Shown here in pieces: positions 53,867-63,733 of a stretch of DNA of 64,000 bases (within the stretch, counting starts at the first letter, position 1; each line of letters begins with the position of its first letter). This DNA comes from a bacterium. Lineage in GTDB: Bacteria; Pseudomonadota; Gammaproteobacteria; Pseudomonadales; Moraxellaceae. The stretch is taken from the NCBI GenBank assembly GCA_029945725.1, contig JAQSDB010000003.1, forward strand, positions 124,001 through 188,000, written 5' to 3'. The translations under genes were made by a program, and so were the position numbers. Below the pieces are notes generated by a model. The model made no database searches. It worked only from the letters and a program-made list of their open reading frames with translations, and had not been told where the DNA came from.

Positions 53867-56627
53867 GCGCCTGCGCCAGGCCACACTGAGGATTTTACCG
53901 AAGGGCTTCAATCAGCAAATGGCCGTGCTGTCGGTACTTTCACTGCTCGTCAGCCTCACCGTGTTTGGCTATGTGCTGTACCGGAAACAGAATGCCCTGC
54001 AGGAAGAAACCGCAAGAACCCAGGCCAATATCGTTATCCGTAATTTCTCTTCGGCGGCCTATCGCGACATCCTGCTCGCCAATTACGATGAAATTCGTGA
54101 GCTCATGATGCACGCCGCCGAATTTCCTGAAGTGCGACGCCTTGTCGTGACCGACAACCAGGGTCGCGTCATCAGCGACATACACCACATTCCCGGCATG
54201 GCACCGGAAGAAAGTTTCCGGCAAAAGGAAATAGCCCTGCCCAAAGACAGCGAACAGGCCCTCAAGCAGCACGGCCACGTCTACGAACTCTGGCAGGCCG
54301 TGGCGGACCAGGGCTGGGTTTATATGGAATATGACTATTCCTCCCAGTCCAGGCGCTACCTTGCAGTATTGCGCGCCGAAATCGGCACCGGGCTGATTCT
54401 GGCCATTCTTTCGGCGCTGTATTTCCTGCTCCTGCTGCACCGGCCCATTCACCAGCTGCGCAAGCTCATCCGTTTTGCCGAAGGCATGGATGTGTATCAG
54501 GAAAAGCGTGAAATCCATGTGTATTCACTGACTCGTGAAATCAACCAGCTCAACAGCGCACTGAACCAGTCTGCCGCACGCCTGTTTGATCAAAGCCAGA
54601 AAATACTGCAATCGGAAGCCCAGTACCGGCGCGTGATGAACAGCGTTCGCGAAGTGATTTACCAGGTCGACATGCAGGGCCGCTTTACCTTTCTTAATCC
54701 GGCATGGGAAGAGATCACCGGCTACAGCGTGGCAGAGTCGCTGGGGCGCGGCGGCATCAGCTTCGTTTATGCGGAAGACAAGCCGCGCGCAGCCGCCTTG
54801 CTCCTGCCCTTCCTGAAAGAAGCCCGCGACAGTGTTCGCCTCGAAATACGCATTGTTTCGCGCCAGAAAAAACTGCACTGGATTGATTTGTGGGCAACCG
54901 TGCAGCGCGATGAAAAAGGCGCGCCCATCGGCGCCTCCGGCACCGGCAATGACATCACGGCGCGCAAGGAAGCAGAGATGGCCCTGATCGCCGCCAAGGA
55001 TGCGGCAGAATCGGCCACCCAGGCCAAGAGCCAGTTCCTCGCCACCATGAGTCACGAGATCCGCACACCCATGAATGGCGTTCTGGGCATGGCGCAGTTG
55101 CTCCTGGAAACCGACATGAACCCGGAGCAGCGCGACTATGTGCGCACGCTCTACCACTCCGGCCAATCCCTGCTCACCATCATCAACGACATTCTCGATT
55201 TCTCGAAAATCGAGGCCGGCAAACTCACCATCGAAGCCATCCCTTTCGATCTCGGCATGGCCGTGGATGAAGTCTGCGATCTCATGCTGCCGCAGATACA
55301 GGAAAAGAAAATCGAACTGGTGCAGCGCTACGCGCCTGACTGTCCGCGCCTGCTGCTCGGTGACGTCGGTCGTATCCGCCAGATCCTGCTCAACTTCCTC
55401 AGCAATGCCACGAAGTTCACGCAGAGCGGTCATGTGCTGGTGGAAGTCTCGGCAGAAAGCGTGGTCGGCGATGAGGCCGTCATCCGTCTCTCCGTGAAAG
55501 ACACCGGCATCGGCATCCCCGTCGAAAAACAGCATCAGCTTTTCGAGCAGTTTACCCAGGCCGACACCTCGACCACCCGCCGCTTTGGTGGCACCGGCCT
55601 TGGCCTCGCCATCTGCAAGGCACTGGCCGAACTCATGGGCGGCCACGTCGGACTGGAAAGTGCAGACGGCCAGGGCTCCACCTTTTACGCCGTGCTGCCC
55701 CTGAAGCGGCAGAGCTCCTATGAATCAAGGGCGCTGCCTGCCGAACTGCAGGGACTGCACGTACTGGTGGTGGATGACCTCGAACTCAATCGCCGCATCC
55801 TGCGCGAAGGCCTCGCTGCACACGGCATGCGCGTGAGCGAAGCCGGCAGCATCGCCGAAGCGCAAGAGCGGCTGCACCAGACCACGGCCAACCACGATCC
55901 GGTACAGGTCATGCTGCTTGACTACCATCTGCCCGATGGCACCGGTGACGCACTCGCCAGCCGCCTGAGCCGCGATCCCGCCTACCAGGCGATACGCCTT
56001 GTCCTGCTCAGTTCCGGCCCGGTGCGCAGCGAGCTCGGCCGGCTCAAGGCCGCCGGCTTTGCCACCATCATCGCCAAACCCGTACGCATCAATCACCTGG
56101 TGGATGAGCTGCTGCATATCGTGTCGGCGCGGCCGCGCCCCACCGAACGCGAAGGCGGGAATAACAGCGGCAACGAAATCCACCTGCCGGCCAATCTGCG
56201 GGTGCTGCTGGCGGAAGACAACGCCGTCAACCAGAAGGTGGCCGCGCGCATGCTGGAAAAAATGGGTGTACGGGTGGATGTGGCGAACAACGGTCTGGAA
56301 GCCGTCCGCATGTGCCTGCAATTCCGTTACGATGTGGTACTGATGGACTGTCAGATGCCGGAAATGGACGGCTATGCGGCGACCCGTGAAATCCGCCGGC
56401 TGCAGGCCCTTTCCGCCAGCCCGCGCGGCGTCGTGGTGATTGCACTCACGGCCAATACCCTGGAAGGCGACCGCGGCCGTTGCCTTGAGGCCGGCATGAA
56501 TGATTTCCTTGGCAAACCGATACGCCAGCAGGACTTGCTGGCCATGCTGTTGCGGCACACCCAGAAGCCGCCTCAGGAAAGGACAACGACCGGTGCGCAG
56601 GACGCCGCCGGCCACATCCCTTCCTGA
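53853..56627 (+). CDS. Hybrid sensor histidine kinase with PAS and two receivers
   Basis: A 924-residue inner-membrane kinase. Membrane helices at about 21-42 and 177-196 enclose a ~135-residue periplasmic sensor. A linker, a PAS domain (~262-375), then HisKA with [11 protein letters not shown] (phospho-accepting H401) and HATPase (GGTGLGLAI near 579) follow. Receiver 1 has D690 in LLDYHLPDG; receiver 2 has D832 in [11 protein letters not shown]. There is no Hpt and no output domain, so it must pass phosphate to a separate Hpt protein. Its start overlaps the PhnD-like gene by 14 bp, suggesting the binding protein feeds the sensor. Confidence 0.9.
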   Translation: MKVIERLRQATLRILPKGFNQQMAVLSVLSLLVSLTVFGYVLYRKQNALQEETARTQANIVIRNFSSAAYRDILLANYDEIRELMMHAAEFPEVRRLVVTDNQGRVISDIHHIPGMAPEESFRQKEIALPKDSEQALKQHGHVYELWQAVADQGWVYMEYDYSSQSRRYLAVLRAEIGTGLILAILSALYFLLLLHRPIHQLRKLIRFAEGMDVYQEKREIHVYSLTREINQLNSALNQSAARLFDQSQKILQSEAQYRRVMNSVREVIYQVDMQGRFTFLNPAWEEITGYSVAESLGRGGISFVYAEDKPRAAALLLPFLKEARDSVRLEIRIVSRQKKLHWIDLWATVQRDEKGAPIGASGTGNDITARKEAEMALIAAKDAAESATQAKSQFLATMSHEIRTPMNGVLGMAQLLLETDMNPEQRDYVRTLYHSGQSLLTIINDILDFSKIEAGKLTIEAIPFDLGMAVDEVCDLMLPQIQEKKIELVQRYAPDCPRLLLGDVGRIRQILLNFLSNATKFTQSGHVLVEVSAESVVGDEAVIRLSVKDTGIGIPVEKQHQLFEQFTQADTSTTRRFGGTGLGLAICKALAELMGGHVGLESADGQGSTFYAVLPLKRQSSYESRALPAELQGLHVLVVDDLELNRRILREGLAAHGMRVSEAGSIAEAQERLHQTTANHDPVQVMLLDYHLPDGTGDALASRLSRDPAYQAIRLVLLSSGPVRSELGRLKAAGFATIIAKPVRINHLVDELLHIVSARPRPTEREGGNNSGNEIHLPANLRVLLAEDNAVNQKVAARMLEKMGVRVDVANNGLEAVRMCLQFRYDVVLMDCQMPEMDGYAATREIRRLQALSASPRGVVVIALTANTLEGDRGRCLEAGMNDFLGKPIRQQDLLAMLLRHTQKPPQERTTTGAQDAAGHIPS

Positions 56628-56811
56628 GACAGAAAGCCCTCCGGCCTGACCGGAGGCCCCGCGCCACAGGAGGTAGCGCGCACAGCAATCGCTGCGGTGA
56701 TTGCCATGACCTGAACCGATGCCCCGCCTCTGCCGGCATCGGTCTCATCCGGATATTCGGGAAGAAGCTCCGGAGTCTCCAGAACAACAAAAAAAATAAT
56801 CGAGACCGCTG

Positions 56812-59800
56812 ATGCAACACCTGCCGTCCACCCCGCCAGCGTCGCTGCGCCGACTCAAGCATTACCAGCAACCACTGCTCGTGTTTCTCGCCGGCCTGCT
56901 GCTGTCTTTTGTCCTGTCGCTGTGGGTGACACGCCAGGTCGATGCCCAGGTTGAGGGGCGCTTTCAGAGTCTGGTCCAGCGCCAGGTCGAACGCATACGC
57001 GACCGCTTTGAACTTTTTCCGCACGGCCTCAAGGGCACCCGCGGGATTTTCCTGGAGAACCCTTCCGCGGTTAATGCCGGGCAGTTCCTCCGCTATGTGG
57101 AGTCGCGGGACCTGATCAGGGAATTTCCCGGTGCCCTGGCCTGGTCCTATATCGAACGGATTCCCGCCCATGCCGTGCCGGCAGCACTGAAGCGCCTGCC
57201 CGGCTACCATCGCCTTGATGACCTGCCGCAGCCACCGGCGGGTCAGGAAGCCTGGGTCGTACGCCTGGTTGAGCCTGAAAACAGCGCCATGCTGCTGGGT
57301 CTCGACATCGCCAGCGAAGCCCGCCGCCATGCCGCCGCCGCCGCCGCGATGCAGACCGGCAAGGTCACCCTGAGCGCCCCCATCACCCTGTTGCAGGACC
57401 GGTCGGCAGACCTGCAGGGTTTTCTCATGCTGCTGCCGGTACACAAGGGCGCAGCCGAAGCCGCCAATGTGGTGGGCTGGATAGAAGTGGCCCTGCGCAT
57501 CGAGGAAGTCTTGCGCTTTCTGGCCAGTGAGCCCGGGCTCGCCAGTGCGGTGGACATCAGCATCAGCGATGTCACGGCGCGGCCGGAACAGCTCTATCGC
57601 CTGCCCCATAACGACACCACTCCGCCGCAGCAGGCACGGCCCGGCCTCAGCAGCGTCCCCAAGCTGCAGGAAAAGCGCCGGCTGGAGATTGCCGGCCGCC
57701 TCTGGGAAGTGCAGATGAGTGCGCGTCCCGGACTCTATACCAGTGCCGACCGCCTGCTGCCGCCCGTGATACTGGCGCTCGGCTGCCTGCTGAGCCTGAT
57801 GGTGGCCGGACTGCTGGCGCTGAGCGCCACCCTGCGCCTGCGGGCCGAGGAAAAGGCCCTGGCCATGACCGCCTCCTTGCGCGAGCGCGAGGAGCTGCTG
57901 CAATCCACCCTGTCCTCATTGAATGACTGGGTGTTTGTGCTGGATACGCAGGGCGTGGTGCTGGACTGCCACGAACCCGGCGAAGGCTCATGGCAATCCA
58001 GCAGCGACTTCATCAATCGCAGCCTCGCCAGCTCGCTGCCCGCCGATGCCGCGGCCGATCTGGACAACTGCCTGCAGCAGGTACAGCGCGATGGCCACGC
58101 CCGTTTTGAATTTGAACTGAAAGACCACGCACCGGCACGCCACTTCATGGCACGCCTCAGCGCCCGCAAGGGCAGCGATGGCCACTTCGACGGCATCACC
58201 GTAGTGGCTCACGACATCAGCAATGAACGCGCGCGCGCACGCGAACTGCACGAATCCGAAGAAAAATTCCGCCTGCTGTTTGCCGAGGCCGCACAGGCCA
58301 TCATGCTCACCCGGCAGACCCAGTATGTGGACGCCAATCCGGCGGCGTTGCGTCTGTTTGGCGTGCCCAACCTGGTGGCCCTGCAGCATGCCAATCTGGG
58401 CGTGGTATCGCCGCTGATGCAGCCGGACGGCCAGCTCTCGCGCGAAGCCCTCAAGCACATCATGCGGCGTGCTGCCGATGAGGGACCGCAACATTTCGAG
58501 TGGACCTTCCAGCGCCTCTCCGATGGCGAGACCTTTCCCAGCGAAGTCCACTGCAGCCTGATCACCATCAATGGCGAGCCCCACTTTCTCTCCCTCGTCA
58601 CCGATCTTTCCGCGCACAAGCAGGTGGAGCACACCCTGATCCAGTCGCGCGACGAGGCCGAAGCCGCCACCCGCGAAAAAAGCGATTTCCTCGCCACCAT
58701 GAGTCACGAGATCCGCACCCCCATGAACGGGGTGCTCGGCATGGCACAGCTGCTGGCCAACACCAACCTTGATCCGGAGCAGCGCGAATACCTCACCACC
58801 ATCCAGCAATCCGGACAGTCGCTGCTCACCATCATCAACGACATTCTCGACTTCTCGAAACTGGAAGCCGGAAAACTTTCCTTTGAAGAAATTCCGTTCG
58901 ACCTGCAGGTTGCCATCGATGAAACCTGCGAGCTGTTGCTGCCGCAAATCCGCGAAAAAAACCTGTCGCTGCAACTCGAACTGGCCCCCGGCACCCCCTT
59001 CCAGGTCATCGGCGATCCCGGCCGCTTCCGCCAGATCCTGCTCAACTACCTGAGCAATGCCCTGAAATTCACGCAAAAAGGCGGCATCACGGTCGGCTTG
59101 CGCACGCGTGAATCCGGCAGGGGCGCCGCCCTGTATGAATTATCCGTGGCGGATACCGGGATCGGCATCAGTGCGGAAAAACAGGAAGTGCTGTTCCAGC
59201 GCTTTGCGCAGGCAGACACCACCACGACACGCCGTTTTGGCGGCACCGGACTCGGCCTTGCCATCTGCAAGGCACTGGTTGAGCGCATGGGCGGCACGGT
59301 CAGCATGACCAGCAACCCCGGCCATGGCTCCACCTTCCGCGCCACCTTCTGGATGAGTCTTGATCCGAACAGCAGCCACCAGTTAATGCCGGTGATGTCG
59401 CCCGCCTTACGCAACATCCCGGTGCTGCTGGTTGATGCGGCCACGCGCAGTCGCGAGCTGCTGGCGCAAGGCCTGAGCAAGTTCGGCCTGTCGGTGGTGT
59501 GTGCCGGCAGTGTGGCGGAAGCAACCGGACTGGCGCGGGAACACAAGCCGGGCTTTGTCCTGCTTGATGACGAGCTTCCCGATGGCGACGCCGAATCACT
59601 GCTGCAGGCGCTGCGCCATGAGGGCGGCCTGAACGATGCGCGCATGCTGCTGCTGTCTTCGCGCCCCGTGCGCAATGATCACGAATTCCTGCGCACGCAG
59701 AAAATAGCCGCGTACTTGCCGAAGCCGGCACGGCTGATGTGGATTCTGAGCTGCCTGAACATTCTCGCCAGCGGCGAACACGATGGCGTGGTCACGCGGC

Positions 59801-60210
59801 ACACGCTGTCGACCCACCACTCCCGCGGCAAGGCACTGCCGGGTTTGCGCAGCGGCATCCGCGTGCTGCTGGCGGAAGACAACGCGGTTAACCAGAAAGT
59901 GGCCGCGCGCATGCTGGAAAAAATGGGTTGCCATGTTGATCTGGTGGGTAACGGTCTGGAGGCGCTGGTCATGGTGTCGCAGCTTCCCTACGACGTCGTG
60001 CTGATGGATGTGCAGATGCCGGAAATGGACGGCATTACTGCCACCCGCAACCTGCGTGCGCAGGGTTTTGCCACGATTCCGATCATTGCCCTGACCGCCA
60101 ACAATCGCGAATCGGATCGTCAGGAATGCCGCGCCGTCGGCATGAGCGACTTCCTCGCCAAACCCATCCGTTACGAAGACCTGCATGCCTGCCTGAGTCG
60201 CTGGGTATAA
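56812..60210 (+). CDS. CHASE-domain hybrid sensor histidine kinase with two PAS and two receivers
   Basis: A 1132-residue inner-membrane kinase. TM1 is about 21-41. A periplasmic CHASE domain spans roughly 75-290 ([32 protein letters not shown]) and TM2 is ~316-340. Two PAS domains (~370-480 and ~485-605) precede HisKA with H632 in [11 protein letters not shown] and a HATPase (GGTGLGLAI). Receiver 1 (867-985) keeps D919 but has VDA where the acidic pair VDD is expected, so it may be a weak or pseudo-receiver. Receiver 2 is canonical, with D1066. No Hpt or DNA-binding output. The kinase core is strongly similar to the preceding gene, also at DNA level. Confidence 0.9.
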   Translation: MQHLPSTPPASLRRLKHYQQPLLVFLAGLLLSFVLSLWVTRQVDAQVEGRFQSLVQRQVERIRDRFELFPHGLKGTRGIFLENPSAVNAGQFLRYVESRDLIREFPGALAWSYIERIPAHAVPAALKRLPGYHRLDDLPQPPAGQEAWVVRLVEPENSAMLLGLDIASEARRHAAAAAAMQTGKVTLSAPITLLQDRSADLQGFLMLLPVHKGAAEAANVVGWIEVALRIEEVLRFLASEPGLASAVDISISDVTARPEQLYRLPHNDTTPPQQARPGLSSVPKLQEKRRLEIAGRLWEVQMSARPGLYTSADRLLPPVILALGCLLSLMVAGLLALSATLRLRAEEKALAMTASLREREELLQSTLSSLNDWVFVLDTQGVVLDCHEPGEGSWQSSSDFINRSLASSLPADAAADLDNCLQQVQRDGHARFEFELKDHAPARHFMARLSARKGSDGHFDGITVVAHDISNERARARELHESEEKFRLLFAEAAQAIMLTRQTQYVDANPAALRLFGVPNLVALQHANLGVVSPLMQPDGQLSREALKHIMRRAADEGPQHFEWTFQRLSDGETFPSEVHCSLITINGEPHFLSLVTDLSAHKQVEHTLIQSRDEAEAATREKSDFLATMSHEIRTPMNGVLGMAQLLANTNLDPEQREYLTTIQQSGQSLLTIINDILDFSKLEAGKLSFEEIPFDLQVAIDETCELLLPQIREKNLSLQLELAPGTPFQVIGDPGRFRQILLNYLSNALKFTQKGGITVGLRTRESGRGAALYELSVADTGIGISAEKQEVLFQRFAQADTTTTRRFGGTGLGLAICKALVERMGGTVSMTSNPGHGSTFRATFWMSLDPNSSHQLMPVMSPALRNIPVLLVDAATRSRELLAQGLSKFGLSVVCAGSVAEATGLAREHKPGFVLLDDELPDGDAESLLQALRHEGGLNDARMLLLSSRPVRNDHEFLRTQKIAAYLPKPARLMWILSCLNILASGEHDGVVTRHTLSTHHSRGKALPGLRSGIRVLLAEDNAVNQKVAARMLEKMGCHVDLVGNGLEALVMVSQLPYDVVLMDVQMPEMDGITATRNLRAQGFATIPIIALTANNRESDRQECRAVGMSDFLAKPIRYEDLHACLSRWV

Positions 60211-60266
60211 GCTCGCCGCATCCCGAATTCCTTCACGTTTTCTACACGTTTTCTACGGAGCCCGTC

Positions 60267-60632
60267 ATGCCGGAAATCGTTGCCGTACTCGGCGCCAGCC
60301 CGAAACCGGACCGCTACAGCAACAAGGCCATCCGCCTGCTGCGCGAATACGGACACACCGTGATTCCGGTCAATCCGGCACAAACGCAGATTGAAGGCCT
60401 GGCCGTTGTCGCCAGCGCCGAGGCCCTGCCGCGCCCGGTTGACACCGTCACCATGTATGTCAGCCCGGCACACTCCGATGCCCTGCTGCCGGGCCTGCTG
60501 GCCCTGCATCCGCGCCGCGTGATCTTCAATCCCGGCGCTGAGAATCCGGCACTGGAAGACGCCCTGAGAAAAGCCGGCATTGCCGTTGAAGAAGCCTGCA
60601 CGCTGGTGCTGCTGCGCACCGGGCAGTTCTGA
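60267..60632 (+). CDS. CoA-binding (YccU-like) Rossmann protein
   Basis: A 121-residue soluble single-domain protein of the CoA_binding_2 family. It has GASPKPDRYSNKAIRLLREY at the N-terminus, IPVNPAQTQIEGLAVVASAE in the middle and RVIFNPGAENPALEDALRKA near the end. These proteins have the succinyl-CoA-ligase-like Rossmann fold; the physiological role is not known. The gene follows the second hybrid kinase by 56 bp, with an 11-bp tandem repeat in the gap (CACGTTTTCTA, 60234-60255). Start ATG at 60267 with GGAG upstream. Confidence 0.88.
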   Translation: MPEIVAVLGASPKPDRYSNKAIRLLREYGHTVIPVNPAQTQIEGLAVVASAEALPRPVDTVTMYVSPAHSDALLPGLLALHPRRVIFNPGAENPALEDALRKAGIAVEEACTLVLLRTGQF

Positions 60633-60650
60633 AAAAACGCCCGCGCCAGC

Positions 60651-61283
60651 TCACGGGTGCTGGCGGAACCAGCCGGCAATGCTCCAGCGCTCGCGCCCGG
60701 CCGGCAGCACCTCGTGCGGCATGCCGGCACTCATGAACAACGCCAGGGTGCCGCCTTGCGGCAAGAGCGAAAACAGCGGGGCCTCCTCGCCGTGCATCAA
60801 CAACTCGCCGCCCTGCTCCGGCTGCCAGTCCTGGTTCAGGTAGAAAACGGCCGACACCACGCGCGCATTCGAATCCCGGTGCCGGTCGACATGCCTCTGG
60901 TAGAAAGCGCCCTGCGCATAGTGGGCGTAATGCGCCTCGAACTCGCACAGCCCCAGAAACAGCTCGCGATTAAGCGCCTCCTGCAGGGCCGCCATCCAGC
61001 GCAGGTAGGCGCCGCCGGCCGGCATGTCCGGCGCCAGCCAGCACAGGTCATCACCGCGCACGGATTGCGTGCGCCGGATTTGCGTGCCGCGGCCGATGCG
61101 CGCGGGAGCAAAGGCCCGTGCCTGCAACAGCTCGCCCGCCTCCTGCTGCATGGGCTGCCACAGCGCCGCTGGCAGCGCCGCCGGCACAATGGCATAGCCC
61201 TGTGCGGCCAGTGCGTCGATGGCAGCCCGCCAGTCGGTCGCGGGAAAATCCCGCATGGCGTTTTCAGCGTCAGGCCGTATCAT
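60651..61283 (-). CDS. 2OG-Fe(II) oxygenase (prolyl-hydroxylase-like)
   Basis: A 210-residue dioxygenase of the P4Hc type using 2-oxoglutarate, Fe(II) and O2. The iron triad is visible as H131-x-D133 (YQRHVDRHRD) and H190 (GMPHEVLP), with R196/R199 as likely 2OG-binding arginine. Between them lie the double-stranded beta-helix strands (VVSAVFYLNQDW, GGELLMHG). Substrate unknown; bacterial relatives hydroxylate proteins such as EF-Tu or ribosomal proteins. It diverges from rlmJ, and an ATG at residue 10 is an alternative start. Confidence 0.85.
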   Translation of the reverse strand: MIRPDAENAMRDFPATDWRAAIDALAAQGYAIVPAALPAALWQPMQQEAGELLQARAFAPARIGRGTQIRRTQSVRGDDLCWLAPDMPAGGAYLRWMAALQEALNRELFLGLCEFEAHYAHYAQGAFYQRHVDRHRDSNARVVSAVFYLNQDWQPEQGGELLMHGEEAPLFSLLPQGGTLALFMSAGMPHEVLPAGRERWSIAGWFRQHP

Positions 61284-61312
61284 TCGCCGCTGTCCTGTCT
61301 GAGTTGTTTTCC

Positions 61313-62206
61313 ATGAATTATCGTCACCATTTCCATGCCGGCAATTTCGCCGATGTCGTCAAGCATGTGCTCTTGCTCGGCCTGCTGGAAAGCCTGTGCC
61401 GCAAGGACACCCCGTTTTGCTATATCGACACCCATGCCGGCTGCGGCCTCTATGATCTGGGCGCCAGCGAAGCGCAGCGCACCCTGGAATTCAAAAGCGG
61501 GCTGGCCCGTGTCAAAACCGCCAGCACCGACAACATGCCGGGCTGGGTCAGCCAGTACCAGAAAGCCGTCGCCGCCATGCAGGTCGAACGCAGCGGCTTT
61601 TTCTATCCCGGTTCACCCTGGCTGGCCCTGCACACCATGCGGCCGCAGGATCGCGCACTTCTGATGGAGCTGCATCCGGAAGACGCCGGCACCCTGAAAA
61701 AATACCTGTCGCGCCACGAGAATGTCTCCATTCATGCCCGCGATGCCTATGAAGGCCTCACCGCACTGATTCCGCCGAAGGAAAAACGCGGTCTGGTGCT
61801 GATTGATCCGCCCTATGAAGAAGAGCGTGACGACTACGCACCGGTGGTGGAGCTGCTGCAAAAAGCGCACGCCAAATGGCCGACCGGCATGTACGCCGTC
61901 TGGTTTCCCATCAAGGACCATCACGCCATCACGCGCTTCTACCGCCGCCTGCGCAACACCGGCATTCCGAAAATGCTCACCACCGAACTCTGCGTGCTGC
62001 CGGCCGACAACCAGCTCGGCCTCAATGGCACCGGCATGATCATCGTCAATCCGCCCTGGAAGTTTTCCGACACGGCGTTCACCACGCTGCAGTGGCTGAA
62101 AAAAGTGCTGACGGATCATCCGCAATCCAGCATGAAAGTGGAATGGCTGACCGGCGAAGCCGACGCCGCGCCGAAGAAAATGCCCGTCGACAAGTTCGCC
62201 GAGTAA
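61313..62206 (+). CDS. rlmJ: 23S rRNA (adenine-2030-N6)-methyltransferase RlmJ
   Basis: A 297-residue SAM-dependent methyltransferase of the ComJ/RlmJ family. The conserved start MNYRHHFHAGNFADVVKHVL at 61313 is the family's first motif. SAM binding is in CYIDTHAGCGLYDL, and the catalytic N6-adenine motif is DPPYEE (LVLIDPPYEEERDDY). The upstream open frame overlaps the oxygenase gene and is not conserved. It ends at a strong terminator. Confidence 0.94.
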   Translation: MNYRHHFHAGNFADVVKHVLLLGLLESLCRKDTPFCYIDTHAGCGLYDLGASEAQRTLEFKSGLARVKTASTDNMPGWVSQYQKAVAAMQVERSGFFYPGSPWLALHTMRPQDRALLMELHPEDAGTLKKYLSRHENVSIHARDAYEGLTALIPPKEKRGLVLIDPPYEEERDDYAPVVELLQKAHAKWPTGMYAVWFPIKDHHAITRFYRRLRNTGIPKMLTTELCVLPADNQLGLNGTGMIIVNPPWKFSDTAFTTLQWLKKVLTDHPQSSMKVEWLTGEADAAPKKMPVDKFAE

Positions 62207-62220
62207 TCCGCGGGCTGCAG

Positions 62221-62253
62221 AAAAATGGCGCCATTGCAGGGCGCCATTTTTTT
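62221..62253 (+). terminator. Terminator after rlmJ
   Basis: AAAAATGGCGCC and GGCGCCATTTTT form perfect 12-bp arms around a seven-base loop, with further T residues following. It lies between rlmJ and the convergent cysQ. Confidence 0.88.
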
Positions 62254-62303
62254 ATCCGGTTTTCATCCGTCACAGGAAATACTGCTCGTGTACTGCCTGT
62301 AAA

Positions 62304-63140
62304 TCAGGTGTGTGCCGGCAACCATACTTCCAGCCATTTATCCGCCGCATCCCCCAGCACGATAAAGCTGCCATTAAGCAGGCTTTCGCGCTCGTTGTAG
62401 CGGAACGCACGGCCCTTTTCATCCAGCAAGGCACCGCCGGCTTCTTCAATCACCACCTGGCCGGCGGCGGTATCCCACTCCATGGTCGGGCCGAAGCGCG
62501 GATAGGCATCCGCCAGGCCTTCCGCCACCGCGCATATCTTGAAGGCCGAGCCGGCCGTGGCCAGTTCGGTGTCGCCGATGCGTGCCTGTACCCTTTCCAT
62601 AAAAAGGGCTTCGCGCGCATCACGATGACGGCGGCTGGCCACCAGCCGCACGGCACGTTCTTTTTTCAGGGGCAGGGGCACTGTTTTCAGCGCGGTAGCA
62701 ATGCGGTTGTCGATACGGAAAGCGCCGAGGCCGCGCGCCGCCACACAGGCCGTTTGCGTCACGGGTGAATACACCACGCCGAGAACCGCTTCATGGTTTT
62801 CAACCAGCGCAATGTTCACGCTGAACTCGTCATTGCGCGCAATGAATTCCTTGGTGCCATCGAGCGGATCAACCACCCAGCAACGCGACCAGCGCGAGCG
62901 CTCGGAAAACGGCACCTCGTCGCACTCTTCGGAAATCACCGGAATGTCCGGCGCCAGTTTTTCCAGGCCGGCCACAATCGTGCGGTTCGCGGCAATGTCG
63001 GCCGCCGTCAGCGGAGAATCATCGTTCTTGTTCTGCACGTCCCAGCGCGACTCGTCACGGTATATCGCCATGATGTCGACGCCGGCGGCAGCGGCAATCG
63101 CCGTCACCTGCGGCAGCAGGGCGGCCAGATCAAGCTTCAT
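62304..63140 (-). CDS. cysQ: 3'(2'),5'-bisphosphate nucleotidase CysQ
   Basis: This 278-residue Mg2+-dependent phosphatase of the inositol-monophosphatase fold removes the 3' phosphate of PAP, formed during sulfate assimilation. Motifs: ISEECDE, CWVVDPLDGTKEFIARND (metal site) and EWDTAAGQVVIEEAGG near the C-terminus. Start ATG at 63140 (MKLDLAALLPQVTAIAAAAG). It overlaps the 3' end of nudE by 11 bp, so nudE-cysQ is one operon, the usual pairing in gammaproteobacteria. Confidence 0.93.
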   Translation of the reverse strand: MKLDLAALLPQVTAIAAAAGVDIMAIYRDESRWDVQNKNDDSPLTAADIAANRTIVAGLEKLAPDIPVISEECDEVPFSERSRWSRCWVVDPLDGTKEFIARNDEFSVNIALVENHEAVLGVVYSPVTQTACVAARGLGAFRIDNRIATALKTVPLPLKKERAVRLVASRRHRDAREALFMERVQARIGDTELATAGSAFKICAVAEGLADAYPRFGPTMEWDTAAGQVVIEEAGGALLDEKGRAFRYNERESLLNGSFIVLGDAADKWLEVWLPAHT

Positions 63141-63699
63141 CGGTTTCCACTCCGGCACGTGCGCGCAGGATGTCGCGCACCATGTACAAGGCCGCAATCG
63201 AGCGGCCCTCGCTCACTTCTTCGCTCCATATCCACTCGTCCAGCGCGGAGAGTTTCATGGGCACCACTTCGATGGCTTCCGGCTCGTCACCGTCAAGCCG
63301 CGAAGAATAAAGGTCTTCCGCCAGCACCACCTGGATGCGCGAGCCCATATACCCCGGCGACAGCGACATTGCCTTCACCGGCGTGAGCTGGTTCGCGCCA
63401 TAACCCGTTTCTTCCTGCAGCTCGCGGTTGGCACCCTGCTGCACGGTTTCATCGTCATCCAGCGCGCCCTTGGGCAGGGCCAGCGTGTAATCCTCCAGAC
63501 CGGCGCCGTATTCACGGATCATCAGCACCGTATCCGCATCCAGCATGGGCACAATCATCACCGAGCCCCGTGTCGAGGGGCGCATGCGCTCGTAGTGGCG
63601 CTCGACACCATTGCTGAAACGCAGGTGCAACGCTTCCACCGTGAAGAAACGGCTCTGGGCCACAATGGTTTTCTTCAGAATTTCCGGCAGCTTTGCCAT
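63130..63699 (-). CDS. nudE: ADP-compounds hydrolase NudE
   Basis: A 189-residue Nudix hydrolase that cleaves ADP-ribose, Ap3A and related ADP compounds. The Nudix box is LPKGALDDDETVQQ followed by GANRELQEETGYGANQLTPV. The N-terminus (MAKLPEILKKTIVAQSRFFT) matches NudE. It is the first gene of nudE-cysQ and diverges from yrfG with a 34-bp gap, the conserved gammaproteobacterial arrangement. Confidence 0.93.
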   Translation of the reverse strand: MAKLPEILKKTIVAQSRFFTVEALHLRFSNGVERHYERMRPSTRGSVMIVPMLDADTVLMIREYGAGLEDYTLALPKGALDDDETVQQGANRELQEETGYGANQLTPVKAMSLSPGYMGSRIQVVLAEDLYSSRLDGDEPEAIEVVPMKLSALDEWIWSEEVSEGRSIAALYMVRDILRARAGVETDEA

Positions 63700-63733
63700 A
63701 CTCAGTCACCCTGACAAAGAAGTGATCGCCAAT

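Noticed and set aside
60234-60255. Tandem 11-bp repeat CACGTTTTCTA
   Set aside because: Only two copies in a short gap; likely a replication slip with no evident function.
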